Assembly: GCF_002953255.1 (NCBI RefSeq)
Contig: NZ_CP026498.1
Span: 6,222,904-6,286,903, forward strand
Direction of reading: 5' to 3'
DNA length: 64,000 bases
From: Streptomyces sp. CB01881
GTDB taxonomy: Bacteria > Actinomycetota > Actinomycetes > Streptomycetales > Streptomycetaceae
A program made the translations under genes and the position numbers. The first letter of the stretch is position 1, and each line of letters opens with the position of its first letter. Under the pieces are notes generated by a model. That model was not told the origin of the DNA. It saw only the letters and a program-made list of their open reading frames with translations, and ran no database searches. Shown here piece by piece: positions 49,080 to 58,692 of this stretch.

Positions 49080-49111
49080 GGGAGATCTCCTCCGGGAGTT
49101 CTGACGTGCGG

Positions 49112-49747
49112 TCAGTGAGGTGCGGCAGGGCCGCCGCCGAGACAGAGTTCGCCGCCGGGGCTCTGCAGCAGGGTGTGGACGAAGAGCAGCTCCACCCCGT
49201 CCGCCGAGTCGGCGGCGATGCAGTGCGGGGTGAGCGAGTCGAAGTGCGCGGAGTCGCCCTCCGCGAGGAGGTGGACGCGGTCGCCGAGGGTCAGCCTCAG
49301 CCGGCCCTGGAGGACGTAGAGCCACTCCTCGCCCGGGTGGACCCGGACCACCGCGTCCTGCACGCCCGGGGGAACGTGCACGCGCAGCGCCTGCATCGCC
49401 CGTCCGGGCGCACCGGCTCGGCGGTAGCCCCAGCCGCCCGCGCGGCCGGGTTCGATCGCGCCGCCGCGCACCACCGGGTCCGGCTCCACCATGGCCTCGC
49501 CGAGGAGGCCGGAGACGGAGGTGCCGTAGGCGCGGGCGAGGCCCAGCAGGACGGGCAGCGAGGGCTGCCGGCGGCCGGTCTCCAGCCGGGACAGATAGGC
49601 TGGGGAGAGACCGACCCGGGCGGCGGCGACCTCCAGCGTGAGGCGGCTGCCGAGCCGGTGCTCGCGCAGCCTCGCGGCGAGGCCGGCGACCTCCTGGTCG
49701 TCGAGCTGGCCGCCGGTGGCGGAGGGGCCGGGTGGACTGGTGGTCAT
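49112..49747 (-). CDS. XRE-family regulator with cupin domain
   Basis: 211 aa. Helix-turn-helix at about 18-72 (LTLEVAAARVGLSPAYLSRLETGRRQPS in residues 31-58) and a C-terminal cupin (about 110-205; HPGEEWLYVLQGRLRLTLG, DSAHFDSLTPHCIAA). Represses or activates the adjacent small membrane protein operon in response to a small ligand. A perfect palindrome lies 40 bp upstream of its start, consistent with autoregulation. Confidence 0.92.
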   Translation of the reverse strand: MTTSPPGPSATGGQLDDQEVAGLAARLREHRLGSRLTLEVAAARVGLSPAYLSRLETGRRQPSLPVLLGLARAYGTSVSGLLGEAMVEPDPVVRGGAIEPGRAGGWGYRRAGAPGRAMQALRVHVPPGVQDAVVRVHPGEEWLYVLQGRLRLTLGDRVHLLAEGDSAHFDSLTPHCIAADSADGVELLFVHTLLQSPGGELCLGGGPAAPH

Positions 49748-49786
49748 GTGACCAGTGGACACCCCACGTGCCGCAGGGGCAAGAAA

Positions 49787-49803
49787 TTTGCCTCAGAGGC
49801 AAA
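49787..49803. promoter_or_regulatory. Palindromic operator of the XRE-cupin regulator
   Basis: TTTGCCTC-A-GAGGCAAA, a perfect 8-bp inverted repeat around one base, 40 bp before the regulator gene and 15 bp before the end of the PoxB-like gene. Confidence 0.75.
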
Positions 49804-49817
49804 CCGTCCGTGGAGCC

Positions 49818-51557
49818 TCACGGACGGGGGATGTTCCGCAGGTTGCTCCGGGCCAGGTCGATCATGCGCCCGACCCCGCCCGAGAGCACCGTCCGCCCCG
49901 CCGCCAGGGCGAAGCCCTTCAGCTGGGCCGCGGTGATGTGCGGCGGGACGGAGAGCGCGTTCGGGTCGGTGACCACGTCCACCAGCGCCGGGCCGGGCCG
50001 CTCCAGCGCCTCCGCCAGCACCTCCCGCACCCGCGCCGGATCGGTGACCCGCTTCGCCGGGACGCCCATCGCCCGGGCGATCCCGGCGTAGTCCACGTCG
50101 CCGTTGTCGATCTCCGACTCCGGGTAGCCGGAGACCAGCATCTCCAGCTTGATCATGCCGAGCGCGCCGTTGTTGAACACCACCGTCTTCACCGGGAGCC
50201 GGTGCTTCGCGACCGTGAGCAGCTCGCCGAGCAGCATCGACAGCCCACCGTCACCCGCCATCGCCACCACCTGCCGCCCGGGGCAGGCCAGTTGGGCGCC
50301 GATCGCGTGCGGCAGCGCGTTGGCCATCGAGCCGTGCAGGAACGAGCCGATCACCCGGCGGCGGCCGTTCGGCTGGAGGTAGCGCGCGGCCCAGACGTTG
50401 TTCATACCGGTGTCCACGGTGAACACCGCGTCGTCGGCGGCCACCTCGTCCAGCACCGAGGCCACGTACTCGGGGTGGATCGGCAGGTGCTTCTCGACGT
50501 CCCGGGTGTACGCGCCGACCACGTCCTCCAGGGCCCGGCAGTGCTTGTTCAGCATCTCGTCCAGGAACGCCCGGTCGTGCGCGTCCTTCGGCTCCAGCAG
50601 CGGCAGGACGGCGCGCAGGGTGGCCGAGACGTCGCCGTGCACGGCGAGTTCGAGGGGGGTGCGGCGGCCGAGCCGGGTGGCGTCGTGGTCCACCTGGATC
50701 GTGCGGGCCTGCGGCAGGAAGGAGTCGTACGGGAAGTCGGTGCCGAGCAGCAGCACCAGGTCGGCCGCGAAGAGCGCCTCGTGGCAGGCGCCGTAGCCCA
50801 GCAGGCCGCTCATGCCGACGTCGTACGGGTTGTCGTACTGGATCCACTCCTTGCCGCGCAGGGAGTGCCCGACCGGCGCGTGCAGGGCCTGCGCGACCTC
50901 CAGCACCTCCGCATGCGCCCCGCGCACACCCGCACCGCAGAACAGGGCCACCGTGCGGGCCTCGTTGAGCGCCCGGGCGAGCGCCTGCACCTGGGACCAG
51001 GGCGGCGCGGCGACCGCCTGCTCGGTGAGGAAGTGGCTGGTGCCGGTCGGCCCGTCGGCGCCCAGCGCGGCGACGTCGCCCGGGAAGGCGAGCACGGAGA
51101 CGCCCTTGGCGCCCAGTGCGTGCTGGATCGCCACCCGGACCAGGCGGGGCACCTGGGCCGGGGTGGAGACCATCTCGCACCAGCTGCTGCAGTCGGTGAA
51201 CACCCGCTCGGGGTGGGTCTCCTGGAAGAAGCCGGTACCGATCTGCGCGGACGGGATGTGCGAGGCCAGTGCGAGCACCGGCAGGCCGCTGCGCTGGGCG
51301 TCGTACAACCCCTGGATCAGGTGCGTGTTGCCGGGGCCGCAGGAGCCCGCGCAGACCGCCAGGCGGCCGCTGAGCTCGGCCTCGGCGGCCGCGGCGAAGG
51401 CCCCGGCCTCCTCGTTGCGGACGTGCACCCAGCTGATCCCGTCGGCCCGGCGGATCGCGTCCACGACCGGGTTGAGGCTGTCGCCGACCACCCCGTACAC
51501 CCGCTCCACCCCGGCCTGCCGGAGCACCTCGACCATCTGCTCGGCCACACTCACCAC
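49818..51557 (-). CDS. poxB: Thiamine-diphosphate-dependent pyruvate oxidase/dehydrogenase (PoxB-like)
   Basis: 579 aa, GTG after GGAGGAG. Three-domain TPP enzyme: N-terminal pyrimidine-binding domain (EVLRQAGVERVYGVVGDS, RNEEAGAFAAAAEAEL), central domain (about 190-320) and C-terminal PP domain with the TPP motif GDGGLSMLLGELLTVA ending at NN (about 435-463). The length and sequence fit quinone-dependent pyruvate dehydrogenases that make acetate from pyruvate at the membrane. A GTG GTG pair makes the start uncertain by one codon. Downstream of the GH65 operon by 153 bp. Confidence 0.92.
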   Translation of the reverse strand: MVSVAEQMVEVLRQAGVERVYGVVGDSLNPVVDAIRRADGISWVHVRNEEAGAFAAAAEAELSGRLAVCAGSCGPGNTHLIQGLYDAQRSGLPVLALASHIPSAQIGTGFFQETHPERVFTDCSSWCEMVSTPAQVPRLVRVAIQHALGAKGVSVLAFPGDVAALGADGPTGTSHFLTEQAVAAPPWSQVQALARALNEARTVALFCGAGVRGAHAEVLEVAQALHAPVGHSLRGKEWIQYDNPYDVGMSGLLGYGACHEALFAADLVLLLGTDFPYDSFLPQARTIQVDHDATRLGRRTPLELAVHGDVSATLRAVLPLLEPKDAHDRAFLDEMLNKHCRALEDVVGAYTRDVEKHLPIHPEYVASVLDEVAADDAVFTVDTGMNNVWAARYLQPNGRRRVIGSFLHGSMANALPHAIGAQLACPGRQVVAMAGDGGLSMLLGELLTVAKHRLPVKTVVFNNGALGMIKLEMLVSGYPESEIDNGDVDYAGIARAMGVPAKRVTDPARVREVLAEALERPGPALVDVVTDPNALSVPPHITAAQLKGFALAAGRTVLSGGVGRMIDLARSNLRNIPRP

Positions 51558-51710
51558 GGGGGCACTCCTCCACCGGCCGCCGGTTGCCACAGGACACCAG
51601 CACCCTCCTGCGCGCGGGAGGGCGGCGCATGCGGGGACCGGCCGAAGGGGTGACGGACGGAGGCGCCTCCCCGGCACCCCGGGCCGGGAAGCCCCGGGGG
51701 CGCCGGGCCG

Positions 51711-54125
51711 CTACTCCGCCGCGAGGTGCTCCGTGCCCGGGCCCGGGCCCAGGGTGCCCGCGGCCACGCCGGCCTGGGGCTGGCGGCGGGCGGGCTCGCG
51801 GCCGGGGGGCTGGCTGCACCGTTCCTGGACGGGCGGCGCGGTGGTCGGAAGGGTGACCGGCCGGCCCGCCTTCACCTGGACCGCCTCGCCGTCGTGCCGC
51901 AGGTGGATCACCTCGCCGCGGCGCAGCGTGTACGTCGTCCCGTCGTGGGTGATCCGGACGCCGAGCAGCTGGCCGCGCACCATCAGCGAGAAGCTGAGCT
52001 TCATCAGCCCGGACGGCAGCCGGGGCCGGAAGGAGAGCGTCTCGCCGTGGTCGCGGAGCCCGCCGAACCCGGCCACCAGGGCGATGCAGGCACCGGCGAG
52101 CGAGGCCATGTGCAGGCCGTCGCTGGTGTTGCCGCCGAGGTCGTGCAGGTCCATCAGGGCCGCTTCGGCGGTGTAGTCGTACGCGAGGTCCATCTGGCCC
52201 ACCTCGGCGGCGATCACCGCCTGGGTGCAGGCCGAGAGCGAGGAGTCGCGGACGGTCAGCCGCTCGTAGTAGGCGAAGTTGCGAGCCTTCTGCTCGTCGG
52301 TGAAGGCGTCCCCGCGGACCTGCATGGCGAGCACCAGGTCGGCCTGCTTGACCACCTGCTTCCGGTACAGGTCGAAGTACGGGTAGTGGAGCAGCAGCGG
52401 GTAGTTCTCCGGCGGGGTGCGCTCGAAGTCCCAGAGCTGGTGGTCGGTGAAGCCGTCGGCCTGCGGGTGGACGCCGAGGTTCTCGTCGTAGGGGACGAAC
52501 ATCGCGGTGGCGGCGTCCCGCCAGGCGGCGGTCTCCTCGGTGTCGACGCCGAGGGCGGCGGCCTCGCGCGGGTGCCGGCCGGCGGCCTCGGCGGCGGCGC
52601 GCAGGTTGGCCTGCGCCATCAGGTTGGTGAAGACGTTGTTGTCGGCGACGGCGCTGTACTCGTCCGGCCCGGTGACGCCCTCGATGCGGAACTTGCCGAC
52701 GGCGTCGTGGTGGCCGAGCGAGCGCCACATCCGGGCCGTCTCGACCAGCAGCGCCAGCCCGTACTCGCGCTCGAACTCGACGTCGCCGGTGGTCCGGACG
52801 TAGCGGGCGACGGCGGCGGCGATGTCGGCGCCGATGTGGAACGCCGCGGTGCCGGCCGGCCAGTAGCCGGAGCACTCCTCGCCGCGGATCGTCCGCCACG
52901 GGAACACCGCTCCGGAGAGCCCGAGTTGGCCGGCCCGCTCGCGGGCGAGCGGGAGCGTGGTGTGGCGCCAGCGCAGTGCCTGGTTGACGGCGGAGGGCAG
53001 GCAGTAGGTCAGCACGGGAAGGACGAAGGTCTCGGTGTCCCAGAAGCTGTGCCCGTCGTACCCGGGACCGGTCAACCCCTTGGCGGGGATGGCCCGTTCC
53101 TCGCTCCGGGCGCCCCCCTGGAGCACGTGGAAGACGGCGAACCGGACAGCCTGCTGGAGTTCGACGTCGCCCTCGATCTCGACGTCGCTGGTCTCCCAGA
53201 ACTCCTTGAGGAACCCGGCCTGTTCGGCCACCAGGCCGTCCCAGCCGGTGTACCGGGCGGCGGTCAGCGCGGCCTCGACCTGGTCCCGGACGGCGGGCAG
53301 CGAGCGGGTCGCGGACCAGCCGTAGGACATGAACTTGACCAGCCGCAGCCTGGCGCCGGGTTCGAGCACGGTGGTGACGCTGATCCGGCAGTGGTCGGTC
53401 TCGGCCTCGGCGACGGTGTCCAGCCGCTCCGGACCCTCGATGACGTGGTCCATCCCGGCGGCCACCCGGATGCCGCTGTACCGGGTGCGGTGCACCAGGA
53501 CGGCCTTGCTGCCGCCGGCGTGGTGCACCTCGGCGAGGAGCGGGGCCTCCAGCACGGCGGCCGCCCGCGGGTCGCCCTCGGGGCCGCCGGGCAGCTGCTC
53601 GTTGGCGACCAGCTCCGACTGGAGGACGATCCGCACCGGCCCGTCCACCGCCTCCACGGTGTACTCGACGGCGGCGATGGCCCGCTGGGTGAGCGAGACC
53701 AGCCGGGTCGAGCACACCCTGATCGTCCGCCCGGCCGGGGAGGTCCACTCCGCCTCGCGCCGCAGCAGCCCGTCACGGAAGTCCAACCAGCGCCGGTGGC
53801 TGATCAGTTCGCCGTAGCGCAGGTCGAAGGGCTCGTCGTCCACCAACAGGCGGATGATCTTGCCGTTGGTCACGTTGATGACGCTCTGGCTGGACTCCGG
53901 GTAGCCGTAGCCGCCCTCGCCGTACGGCAGCGGGCGCAGCTCGAAGACGCCGTTGAGGTAGGTGCCGGGCAGCCCGTGCGGCTCGCCCTCGTCGAGGTTG
54001 GCGCGCAGGCCGATGTGGCCGTTGGAGAGCGCGAAGACGGACTCGGCGCGGGCCATCGCGGTCAGGTCGAGGCCCTGTTCGGCGATCTGCCAGGGGTCGA
54101 CGCTGAAGTTGTCCAGGCTGGTCAT
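51711..54125 (-). CDS. Glycoside hydrolase family 65 disaccharide phosphorylase
   Basis: 804 aa. N-terminal super-sandwich domain (1-270), helical linker and (alpha/alpha)6 barrel (about 330-700). Visible landmarks: ESVFALSNGHIGLRAN, GHSFWDTETFVLP (about 366-378) and the catalytic acid region EGVTGPDEYS (about 490-499, Glu). GH65 enzymes phosphorolyse maltose, trehalose, kojibiose or nigerose; the sugar cannot be told from motifs. The last 60 residues are Pro/Gln-rich. Its start overlaps the stop of a beta-phosphoglucomutase-like gene (ATGA), which would convert the released glucose-1-phosphate. Confidence 0.95.
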   Translation of the reverse strand: MTSLDNFSVDPWQIAEQGLDLTAMARAESVFALSNGHIGLRANLDEGEPHGLPGTYLNGVFELRPLPYGEGGYGYPESSQSVINVTNGKIIRLLVDDEPFDLRYGELISHRRWLDFRDGLLRREAEWTSPAGRTIRVCSTRLVSLTQRAIAAVEYTVEAVDGPVRIVLQSELVANEQLPGGPEGDPRAAAVLEAPLLAEVHHAGGSKAVLVHRTRYSGIRVAAGMDHVIEGPERLDTVAEAETDHCRISVTTVLEPGARLRLVKFMSYGWSATRSLPAVRDQVEAALTAARYTGWDGLVAEQAGFLKEFWETSDVEIEGDVELQQAVRFAVFHVLQGGARSEERAIPAKGLTGPGYDGHSFWDTETFVLPVLTYCLPSAVNQALRWRHTTLPLARERAGQLGLSGAVFPWRTIRGEECSGYWPAGTAAFHIGADIAAAVARYVRTTGDVEFEREYGLALLVETARMWRSLGHHDAVGKFRIEGVTGPDEYSAVADNNVFTNLMAQANLRAAAEAAGRHPREAAALGVDTEETAAWRDAATAMFVPYDENLGVHPQADGFTDHQLWDFERTPPENYPLLLHYPYFDLYRKQVVKQADLVLAMQVRGDAFTDEQKARNFAYYERLTVRDSSLSACTQAVIAAEVGQMDLAYDYTAEAALMDLHDLGGNTSDGLHMASLAGACIALVAGFGGLRDHGETLSFRPRLPSGLMKLSFSLMVRGQLLGVRITHDGTTYTLRRGEVIHLRHDGEAVQVKAGRPVTLPTTAPPVQERCSQPPGREPARRQPQAGVAAGTLGPGPGTEHLAAE

Positions 54126-54871
54126 GCCGTTCCCTCCTCCAACAGCTCGGCGAGGTCGTCGACGACCACGGTGGCGCCGTCGCGGCGCAGCTCGTCGGCC
54201 TGGCCGGTGCGGTTCACTCCCACCACGGCGCCGAAGCCGCCGGCCCGGCCGGAGGCGACCCCGGCGAGCGCGTCCTCGAAGACGGCGGCGTGCGCGGGTT
54301 CGACGCCCAGCGCCCGGGCGGCGGCCAGGTAGGTGTCGGGCGCGGGCTTGCCGGGCAGGCCCTCGCGCCGGGCGACCACGCCGTCCACGATCACGTCGAA
54401 CAGTTCCTCGATGCCGGCGGCGCGCAGCACGTCCCGGCAGTTGGCGCTGGAGGAGACCACCGCGCTGGGCAGCCCGAGCTCCCGCAGCCGGTGCACGTAC
54501 GCGACCGAGCCCTCGTACGGCTGGACGCCCTGCTCGCGGATCATCCGCAGCACGGTGTCGTTCTTGGCCAGGCTGATCCCGTGCACGGTGCGGGCGCCGG
54601 GCGGGTCGGCGTCGGTGCCCTCGGGCAGCTCGATGCCGCGGCTGCCCAGGAAGGCGCGGGTGCCGTCGAGTCTCGGGCGGCCGTCGACGTGGACGTCGTA
54701 GTCGTCGACGGCGTCGAAGGGGACGAACTGCCCCCCGGTGCGGGCCGATTCGGCGCGCAGGAAGGCGTCGAAGGTGTCCTTCCAGGCCGCGGCGTGCACC
54801 TTGGCGGTCTGGGTGAGCACCCCGTCGAGGTCGAAGAGGAAAGCACGGATGTCGTCCGGTAGCCCCAGCAT
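54122..54871 (-). CDS. HAD-family beta-phosphoglucomutase-like protein
   Basis: 249 aa. HAD motif I FLFDLDGVL (about 11-19, Asp nucleophile), motif II VVSSSANC and motif III/IV GKPAPD and FEDALAGV. Beta-phosphoglucomutases pair with GH65 phosphorylases to feed beta-glucose-1-phosphate into glycolysis, and the two genes overlap by 4 nt here. TAAGAC (54879-54884) ends 7 bp before the ATG with no Shine-Dalgarno sequence: a leaderless operon start. A putative phosphatase role cannot be excluded. Confidence 0.93.
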   Translation of the reverse strand: MLGLPDDIRAFLFDLDGVLTQTAKVHAAAWKDTFDAFLRAESARTGGQFVPFDAVDDYDVHVDGRPRLDGTRAFLGSRGIELPEGTDADPPGARTVHGISLAKNDTVLRMIREQGVQPYEGSVAYVHRLRELGLPSAVVSSSANCRDVLRAAGIEELFDVIVDGVVARREGLPGKPAPDTYLAAARALGVEPAHAAVFEDALAGVASGRAGGFGAVVGVNRTGQADELRRDGATVVVDDLAELLEEGTA

Positions 54872-54980
54872 GGGTGCAGTCTTACCCGCGGACACGGGGA
54901 AGCCGCCCATTCCCGGCGGCGCGTCGCGGGATCGGGCGGCTTCCCGGGCCGGGTCGGACGGCTCCGGGGACCGTGGCGCG

Positions 54981-55766
54981 CTACGGCGTGCCGGGCGGGG
55001 CGATCAGTGCGAAGACGGCGCCCTGCGGGTCGGTGACGACCGCCATCCGGCCGGCCGGCATGTCGAACGGCGGCTGGATCACCGAGCCGCCGGCCTTGAC
55101 CAGGGCGTCCACGGTGGAGTCGGTGTCGTCCACCGAGAAGTAGGTCATCCAGTGCGGGGGCGTGCCGGGCGCGAGGTAGTCGGCCACCTTCTGCATGCCG
55201 GCCACCGCCCGGTCGTCGACGCTGAGCGAGTAGTAGCCCTCCGCGCCCTCCATCGCCGCCGGGCGCAGACCCAGTGCCCGCTGGTAGAACGTCCCGACCG
55301 TGTCGGTGTCGGTGGTGTTGAGCTCGCTCCAGACCAGCGAGCCCGGCTCGTTGACGACGCCGGCGCCGATGAAGTCGACCTTCTGCCAGACGCCGAACAC
55401 CGCACCGGCCGGGTCCGCGGCGACCAGCATCCGGCCGACGGTGCCGACGTCCATCACCGGGTAGAGGATCGTGCCGCCGCTCTCGGCGATCGCCCGGCCG
55501 GTGGCGTCGGCGTCGTCCGAGGCCAGGTAGGTGGTCCAGCCGACCGGCGGGACGGGCTGGCCCTCGGGGGCCGCCTGCGCCATGATCCCGGCGACCGGCT
55601 TGCCGTTCAGCAGGCACATGGCGTAGCCGCCGAACTCGGGCGGGCCGATCTCGCCCTGCCAGCCGAGGAGGTCACGGTAGAAGTCGATCGCGGCCTGCTG
55701 GTCGCTCGCCATCAGGTCGACCCAGCACGGGGTGCCGGGCTTGTACGGAGCGTTGACTGCGGGCAT
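54981..55766 (-). CDS. Two-domain VOC-family (glyoxalase/bleomycin-resistance-like) protein
   Basis: 261 aa, ATG after GGAGGCCCAGCC. Two tandem vicinal-oxygen-chelate domains (about 8-125 and 135-258), each with the pattern WVDLMASDQQAAIDFYRDLLGW or WSELNTTDTDTVGTFYQRALGL and a terminal DPQGAVF-type strand. Resembles the CFP32-type tandem glyoxalase-like proteins of actinobacteria. Ligand unknown; could bind a metabolite or antibiotic. Same strand as the preceding SRPBCC gene. Confidence 0.92.
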   Translation of the reverse strand: MPAVNAPYKPGTPCWVDLMASDQQAAIDFYRDLLGWQGEIGPPEFGGYAMCLLNGKPVAGIMAQAAPEGQPVPPVGWTTYLASDDADATGRAIAESGGTILYPVMDVGTVGRMLVAADPAGAVFGVWQKVDFIGAGVVNEPGSLVWSELNTTDTDTVGTFYQRALGLRPAAMEGAEGYYSLSVDDRAVAGMQKVADYLAPGTPPHWMTYFSVDDTDSTVDALVKAGGSVIQPPFDMPAGRMAVVTDPQGAVFALIAPPGTP

Positions 55767-55984
55767 GGCTGGGCCTCCAGGAGCGGTTGTCCACCGCCGG
55801 GGCGGGCCGGGCGCACGTCCGGTCCCGGCTGCGGCCCCGGCGGGGGCTGCGCGGGTACGGCGGAGGTGCGGCCGGTCGGCGGTACACCGCCCACCATCGC
55901 CGCGCCCCCGTCTTCCCGCCACCGGACGGCGCCCGGCGGGCGACGGGCGGGTGACGGACGCCCGGCGGGCCGGGAGGGCGGGCC

Positions 55985-56431
55985 CTAGGAGTCGTGCGGC
56001 GCCGGCTTCACGAAGTACGGCTGGACCTTGCCGCTCTGGGCGTAGTCCTTGAGCCGGACCAGCAGCTCGGCCCAGGTGCCGGCCACCATCGGCACGCCGT
56101 CCTCGGTGCCGGGCTGCCACCCGCCGTGGCGGAACAGCAGCCGGGTCCGGTCGGGCGCCTCGGGCTGCCCGGCGAGGTCCCAGCTGATCCAGGTGCCGGC
56201 CCAGTGCGGGGGGAAGGTGCCGACGTTCGTCCAGACCACCCGGTCCCGGTCGGCCCGCTCGCGGCGCAGCCGGAACGGCTCCGGGACGCCGGGGAAGTCG
56301 AACAGCAGCACGTCCCCCTCGCGGGCCACCTCGGTGGTCCACCAGCCGGCCAGCCCGTCGTGGGTGTTGAGCGCGGCGAGGACGACGTCGCGGGGTGCGG
56401 CGATGTCGAGCTGCAGGGCGATCTCGGCCAT
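55985..56431 (-). CDS. SRPBCC/AHSA1-family protein
   Basis: 148 aa starting MAEIALQLDIAAPRDVV. START-like helix-grip fold: DGLAGWWTTEVAREGDVLLFDF in residues 26-47, then TRLLFRHGGWQPG and WAELLVRLKDYAQSGKVQPY near the end, all typical of AHSA1-like proteins that bind hydrophobic ligands. Likely accessory to the VOC protein 218 bp downstream on the same strand. Between the two genes no further feature is seen. Confidence 0.9.
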   Translation of the reverse strand: MAEIALQLDIAAPRDVVLAALNTHDGLAGWWTTEVAREGDVLLFDFPGVPEPFRLRRERADRDRVVWTNVGTFPPHWAGTWISWDLAGQPEAPDRTRLLFRHGGWQPGTEDGVPMVAGTWAELLVRLKDYAQSGKVQPYFVKPAPHDS

Positions 56432-56547
56432 GGGGTCCGCCTTTCGGGCCTGCGCCCCCCGATCGGTCCCCCTCCGGCCACCATGGCACAGGGCCCGGGA
56501 TCGGCACATCCCGGGCCCGGAGCGGCCGGGCCGGCCGCTACCGTGCG

Positions 56548-58311
56548 TTATCCGCCGCTCCCGTAGCTGGTGCCGGCGCAGATGTCGTCGTCCGCCGAGC
56601 GGGTGTTCTCGGTGACGCTGGTGGGCAGCGGGACCGGCGCCGCCGGGGCGGACGGCGCGCCGGCGGCGGCCGATCCGGTCGCGGAGGCCGCGCCGCCGCC
56701 GTTGGCGGCCGCGAAGTCCTTGCCGACGACCACGATGACGCCCGGCGAGGAGCCGGCCTCGACGGTCGCGCCGGGGAAGAGCTCGGCGACCTTGTCGGCG
56801 TTGGCCTTCTGGCCGGAGCCGTACTCGACGACCGTCTTCGCGTGCTTGGTGCTGGCCGCGGGGCCCGCCTTGGTGGCGTTGAACTTGGCCCCCTTGAGCA
56901 GCTCGGCGGCCTTGCCGTCCACCCCGCTGGTGGTGGTCCCGTTGTAGACGGCCACCTTGACGGCGGAGTTGCCGGCGTCGGGGGCGGGCGGCGCCGTGGT
57001 GGTCGCGGCCGGCGCGCTCGGCGCGGCGGACGCGGTGGCCTCGGCCGGCTGCTCACCGGTGGCGTTCTGGCCGTCGATGGTCCGGTCGGCCTTGATCGTG
57101 TCCCAGAGCTTCTTGGCGTCGGACTCGATGATATCGAGGTCCTGGTCCTGGGTGCGGAAGCGCCAGGGCACCGTCACGAACTTGAGGTCGTGCATGTCGA
57201 TGTTCTTCAGCGAGAGGCCGAAGGAGAGCAGCTTGTCGGCGGAGCTGAGACCGGGGTCGACGACCATCGACTTGGTGGCGGCGTCCGCGAGCGGCAGCAG
57301 GGTGGTGGGGTTGAGGCCCTGGCCCTTGATGTTGGAGGCGAGCGAGCCGAGGAAGGCCTGCTGGCGCTTCATCCGGCCGATGTCGGAGCCGTCGCCGATG
57401 CCGTGGCGCAGCCGGACGTAGTCGAGCGCCTTCTGGCCCTCCACCTTCTGCTTGCCCTGCGGCAGGACGAGGTCGCCCTTCTTGCGGAGCTTGGGGTTGA
57501 TGTCACCCTCGTAGATCGGCTTCGGCAGGCAGATCTCCACCCCGTTGACGGCCTTGGTCATCGCGGAGAAGCCCTGGAAGTCCACCACGATGGTGTGGTC
57601 GACCCGGATGCCGGTGAGCTTCTCGACGGTGTTCTGGGTGCAGGCCGGGTTGCCGTCGTCGGTCTCGCCGGTGGCGAAGGCGGCGTTGAAGAGCTCGCTG
57701 GCCGACCCCTTGGTCCACTTGCCGTTCGGCAGCTTGCACGGCGGGATCTGGACCTTGGCGTTGCGCGGGATCGAGATGCCGACGGCGTGCTTGTGGTCGG
57801 CGTAGACGTGCAGCAGGATCGTGGTGTCCGAGCGGGCGCCGCCGTCCTCGCCGCCACCGAGGTCGGAGTTGTTCTTGCCCCGGCTGTCGGAGCCGATCAG
57901 CAGCACGTTGACCGGCTTGTTGCCGTCCGCGTCGGCCTGCGCCTCCGGCGGGCGGTCGGCGGCGATGGCGTCCGCGTCGAAGGACTTGATGTTGCCGTTC
58001 AGCTTGTAGTAGATCGCGCCGCCCGCACCGGCGATCAGCACCAGCACGCCGGCCGCCGACCAGGCGACGATCTTCTTCACGTTCTTCTTGGGCTTGCGGC
58101 TGTTGCGGGCCGCCGCGCGCCCGCCGGCCGCCGACGCCTCGGGGGCCGCCTCGCCGCCCTTGCCCGGTGCGCCCTTCCCCTGGGCCGCGCGCCGGGCCTC
58201 GGCCCGCCCGCCGGTCCGTGGCTGCGGCACCCCGCCGTCGCCGTCGTCGGTCGTGAGCGCACCGGGCGCGTCGTCACCACGAGCCGGGCCCTCGCCCCAC
58301 TGACCTGACAT
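56548..58311 (-). CDS. LytR-CpsA-Psr (LCP) cell-wall glycopolymer ligase
   Basis: 587 aa from ATG behind AAAGG. A charged cytosolic head (about 70 residues), one membrane helix (about 80-103, IVAWSAAGVLVLIAGAGGAIYY), the extracytoplasmic LCP domain (about 130-390) with VNVLLIGSDSRG, ARSDTTILLHV, SIPRNAKV and YVRLRHGIGDGSDIGRMKRQQ (residues spread over 135-335), then a Thr/Pro linker and a LytR_C domain (about 445-535, VAVYNGTTTSGVDGKAAELL). LCP enzymes move lipid-linked polymers such as teichoic acids onto peptidoglycan. Confidence 0.95.
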   Translation of the reverse strand: MSGQWGEGPARGDDAPGALTTDDGDGGVPQPRTGGRAEARRAAQGKGAPGKGGEAAPEASAAGGRAAARNSRKPKKNVKKIVAWSAAGVLVLIAGAGGAIYYKLNGNIKSFDADAIAADRPPEAQADADGNKPVNVLLIGSDSRGKNNSDLGGGEDGGARSDTTILLHVYADHKHAVGISIPRNAKVQIPPCKLPNGKWTKGSASELFNAAFATGETDDGNPACTQNTVEKLTGIRVDHTIVVDFQGFSAMTKAVNGVEICLPKPIYEGDINPKLRKKGDLVLPQGKQKVEGQKALDYVRLRHGIGDGSDIGRMKRQQAFLGSLASNIKGQGLNPTTLLPLADAATKSMVVDPGLSSADKLLSFGLSLKNIDMHDLKFVTVPWRFRTQDQDLDIIESDAKKLWDTIKADRTIDGQNATGEQPAEATASAAPSAPAATTTAPPAPDAGNSAVKVAVYNGTTTSGVDGKAAELLKGAKFNATKAGPAASTKHAKTVVEYGSGQKANADKVAELFPGATVEAGSSPGVIVVVGKDFAAANGGGAASATGSAAAGAPSAPAAPVPLPTSVTENTRSADDDICAGTSYGSGG

Positions 58312-58692
58312 CCGTGTACCTTTCACCGGCGGACGCGGCGCCCGTCCTCAGGGGCGCGCTACACAGAGAGAGACGGCCTGAAGTGCCCCCGGGTTGCACA
58401 TACGAAGGTCATAATGACCGACGAACGCCCCCTGAGACCGCCCCCGCACCCCCTCCGGAGCCCCCGCGATCACAGGAACCCCGTTCGGAGCATACAAGCC
58501 GGTCATATTTTCTCGGCCCGCCCGAGCGGCTCGGGCACCGCCCGGAGGCCGGCGGGTACGGGGCCCGGGAGGCGCTCTCCTCACACCGTCCGACGGAAAG
58601 GGGCCGTGCAACGCCGGGCCCGCGTCCGGGAAGGGGTGCGCGGCAGGTGAACGGCGGGTCGGGCGGGAGGGGTGGTGAGGGGTGGCGAAGCG
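58312..58692. other. Intergenic region, 381 bp, promoter zone of the LCP gene
   Basis: Between the stop of the PqqD-like gene and the start of the LCP gene. It is less GC-rich near 58390-58520. I see no gene and no convincing -35/-10 pair; a TAGCGC -10-like hexamer lies about 40 bp before the LCP start on the minus strand. Confidence 0.45.
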
